64,000 nt of DNA, taken from Lacticaseibacillus zeae DSM 20178 = KCTC 3804 (GTDB lineage: Bacteria; Bacillota; Bacilli; Lactobacillales; Lactobacillaceae). The notes under the pieces are model-generated. The model made no database searches. It saw only the letters and a program-made list of their open reading frames with translations, and was not told where the DNA came from. The first letter of the stretch is position 1; each line of letters begins with the position of its first letter. Where the stretch lies: contig NZ_BACQ01000062.1 of NCBI RefSeq assembly GCF_000260435.1, forward strand, positions 19,330 to 83,329, given 5' to 3'. Shown here piece by piece: positions 62,276-64,000 of the stretch. A program made the position numbers and the translations under genes.

Positions 62276-62310
62276 ATTTGCTTGCGAAAGCAAATAAATA
62301 TCTCTATAAT
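62276..62310 (+). promoter_or_regulatory. Promoter overlapped by a perfect palindrome (likely MarR operator)
   Basis: TTGCGA (62282-62287) and TATAAT (62305-62310) are 17 bp apart. ATTTGCTT and AAGCAAAT (62276-62295, centre GCGA) form a perfect inverted repeat over the -35. It is the natural target for the MarR protein of the same operon. Confidence 0.7.
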
Positions 62311-62329
62311 AACAACAGGAGGTGAGGCC

Positions 62330-63712
62330 GTGATTAAACAGTGGCTGATTCTCATCACCCTTGGCTTGTTCTTCTTTATGGTCATCATTGACGGAACGAT
62401 TGTTGTCGTTGCCGTGCCGACCATCGCCAAAGATTTGGCGGTAAGTCCGAGCCGAGTGAACTTATTGTTGACGGTTTATCTCACAACGATCAGTGTTTGT
62501 CTGTTGTTCTTCGGGCAACTGGCTGATCAATATGGAAGATCGCGCCTGTTCATTTGGGGCACGTATCTCTTCCTGATTGGTTCCGGGTTAGCCGGATTTG
62601 GTAGTCATTTTCAACTGGTTTTGGCAGCCCGGGTTGTGCAGGCGGTCGGGGCCAGTATGACGATGGCGACGAGTTATGCGATTGTTGCCGATGTTTTCCC
62701 GCCTGCACTTTTGGGGCGTGCGTTAGGGATCGAGTCGATTTTTATTTCAGCCGGGGCACTGGCTGGCCCGGGTCTCGGCGGCTTAATCTTAAGTCGGTTG
62801 CCCTGGGGCTACATTTTCTGGGTGAACTTACCCATCGGTTTGCTTTGTTTGTTAATTGAATGGGCCGTTTTCCCGAGAGTGACGGCAGCTTCAGGGAAAA
62901 AGAAGGCTGATCACCGGGGATTTTTGCAACTCATTGTCATTGGCGGATTGTTGTTGCTGCTTCAAATAAACCATGTTCCGCTACTGACAATTGGGTTGCT
63001 GGTGCTGATCGGCGGTGGTACCTACCTGTTTTGGCGGCATGAGCGGCAAGCGCCAGAAGCAATGCTGGATACGCGGCTGTTCAGGAACCAACGCTTTTCG
63101 CGGAATCTGGCGGCTTCGTTTTTGAATTATGTTGCGGCGTATTTTTTCACCTTACTTGCGCCGATTTATCTGCAACTAATTCTGCGCGTGCCGGTTGCCG
63201 TGTCTGGGTATCTGTTGATGCTCACACCGTTGACCGCATTGGTGGCCAATCCGCTTGCTGGATTCCTCACTGATCGCTGCGATCGGCGCCGGCTCATGGT
63301 GGTCGGCTTGCTGCTGCTCGTCGTAACGAACGCCGCCTTTGCTCTGGTGCCCAACGAAAAAGTGCTCTGGCCGTTTGTCATCGTGTCCGTTGTCTTTGCA
63401 TTAGGGACGGCTCTGTTCACGAATCCGAACAGCGTTGTGCTGATCCAAAGCGTCGATGCAAGCATGCGGGGACAGGTCGGTGCCGCCACCTCGCTAGCCC
63501 GCCAGCTGGGGATGAGCATCGGCAGTGCAGTTGCCGGATTGGTCTTTTACCAAACACTCGGTCTGATCCGGCCCAACGTTACCGCAGCTAACGCGGGAGC
63601 ACCCGCGTTACTCACGGCGCAATGCGTCAGTTTCTTGCTTGCAGCTGGGCTATTTTTAATTGCAGCCATGATTTTAGGAAAGAAGGTTAAAGATGCCAAA
63701 AGAACCGGATGA
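62330..63712 (+). CDS. MFS drug/H+ antiporter, DHA2 (14-helix) family
   Basis: The 460-residue exporter has about 14 hydrophobic helices; FFMVIIDGTIVVVAVPTIA, GQLADQYGRSRLF and GPGLGGLIL are motifs of the DHA2 group. GTG 62330 has AGGAGG upstream. A MarR gene overlaps its end by 20 nt, so drug- or metabolite-induced derepression is likely. Substrate unknown. Confidence 0.9.
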   Translation: MIKQWLILITLGLFFFMVIIDGTIVVVAVPTIAKDLAVSPSRVNLLLTVYLTTISVCLLFFGQLADQYGRSRLFIWGTYLFLIGSGLAGFGSHFQLVLAARVVQAVGASMTMATSYAIVADVFPPALLGRALGIESIFISAGALAGPGLGGLILSRLPWGYIFWVNLPIGLLCLLIEWAVFPRVTAASGKKKADHRGFLQLIVIGGLLLLLQINHVPLLTIGLLVLIGGGTYLFWRHERQAPEAMLDTRLFRNQRFSRNLAASFLNYVAAYFFTLLAPIYLQLILRVPVAVSGYLLMLTPLTALVANPLAGFLTDRCDRRRLMVVGLLLLVVTNAAFALVPNEKVLWPFVIVSVVFALGTALFTNPNSVVLIQSVDASMRGQVGAATSLARQLGMSIGSAVAGLVFYQTLGLIRPNVTAANAGAPALLTAQCVSFLLAAGLFLIAAMILGKKVKDAKRTG

Positions 63713-64000
63713 ATTAATCGCACGGGTCAACATTTTATCCCGCACCATCCAGCATGATCTGGATGCAGCGCTGGCTCCCACCACGCTCAATGCCAGCAAC
63801 TACTATTTTATTTTGAAACTGGGCACTGTGGACGAAATGAGTCAGGAGACCCTTTTCAAAATGATTCACCTCAATCCCAGCAACGTCACGCGTAGACTGG
63901 CGCAACTGATCGCGTTGGGATTTGTGGTCAAACGCCGCTCCGATGAGGACAAGCGCGCATGGGTCATCAGCCTGACGCCAAAAGGTCGCCGGCTGGTACC
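63693..64000 (+). CDS. MarR-family regulator (3' end beyond window)
   Basis: The visible 102 residues contain an N-terminal helix, then the winged helix (ETLFKMIHLNPSNVTRRLAQL) and the wing KRRSDEDKRAWVISLTPKG typical of MarR. AAGAAGG is close before the ATG. It likely represses the exporter gene and itself through the palindrome at 62276. Confidence 0.88.
   Translation, partial: MPKEPDELIARVNILSRTIQHDLDAALAPTTLNASNYYFILKLGTVDEMSQETLFKMIHLNPSNVTRRLAQLIALGFVVKRRSDEDKRAWVISLTPKGRRLV

Noticed and set aside
1..64000. tRNA or rRNA genes, prophage or insertion sequences
   Set aside because: None seen: no CCA-ended cloverleaf, no rRNA-like sequence, no integrase or transposase frames in the window.

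Overview
The window looks like a chromosomal segment of a Lacticaseibacillus species (L. casei / L. paracasei / L. rhamnosus group). The reasons are the intact-order galacto-N-biose/lacto-N-biose operon gnbREFGBCDA, a sortase-anchored GH20 hexosaminidase of the BnaG type, strong AGGAGG ribosome binding sites with frequent TTG starts, CcpA (cre) sites, many PTS loci, peptidases and a salvage-only thiamine locus. The assignment rests on gene content read by eye, not on a database search. Layout: 1-6 kb holds a truncated nuclease-helicase gene, an orphan sugar-binding lipoprotein, a small membrane protein, a protein with a histone H1-like lysine tail and the GH20 wall enzyme. 6-11.3 kb holds a fructose-family PTS with its PRD regulator, then mannose-6-phosphate isomerase. 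11.3-19.8 kb holds a long structured non-coding element and the gnb operon, whose gnbC start appears frameshifted. 19.9-24.4 kb holds a divergent galactitol-type PTS with a polyol-phosphate dehydrogenase and a tagatose-6-phosphate-kinase-like enzyme. 24.5-26.9 kb holds two poorly known proteins, one with a DUF2325-like end. 27-36 kb is a minus-strand block: a LicR-like regulator, M42 peptidase, cellobiose-type PTS, Xaa-Pro dipeptidase, PatB-like C-S lyase and PepT, followed by a plus-strand OppA lipoprotein. 37.9-39 kb is a gene-poor stretch with three copies of a type I toxin-antitoxin-like cassette, one intact and two with broken toxin frames. 39-43.4 kb is a sucrose-type PTS locus (ROK fructokinase, EIIBCA, LacI regulator) with no hydrolase beside it. 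43.5-50.6 kb is a TPP-riboswitch-controlled salvage operon (ykoEDC, tenA, thiW, thiM, thiE, thiD). 50.9-57.2 kb is the ribose operon rbsRDACBK, with a 73-bp tandem duplication at the end of rbsK. 57.2-64 kb holds a class B penicillin-binding protein, a metal ABC transporter behind a Zur-like box, and an MFS exporter with its MarR regulator. How it works together: most loci import a sugar or peptide and feed it to central metabolism. BnaG is expected to release sugars from milk-type glycans at the wall, and the gnb operon imports and cleaves GNB/LNB; several promoters carry cre sites. The most striking unexplained feature is an interspersed, highly structured palindromic element of about 110-125 bp. 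I see seven full or nearly full copies and several fragments, all in the same strand orientation whichever way the neighbouring genes point, with compensatory base changes between copies. I know of no name for it.
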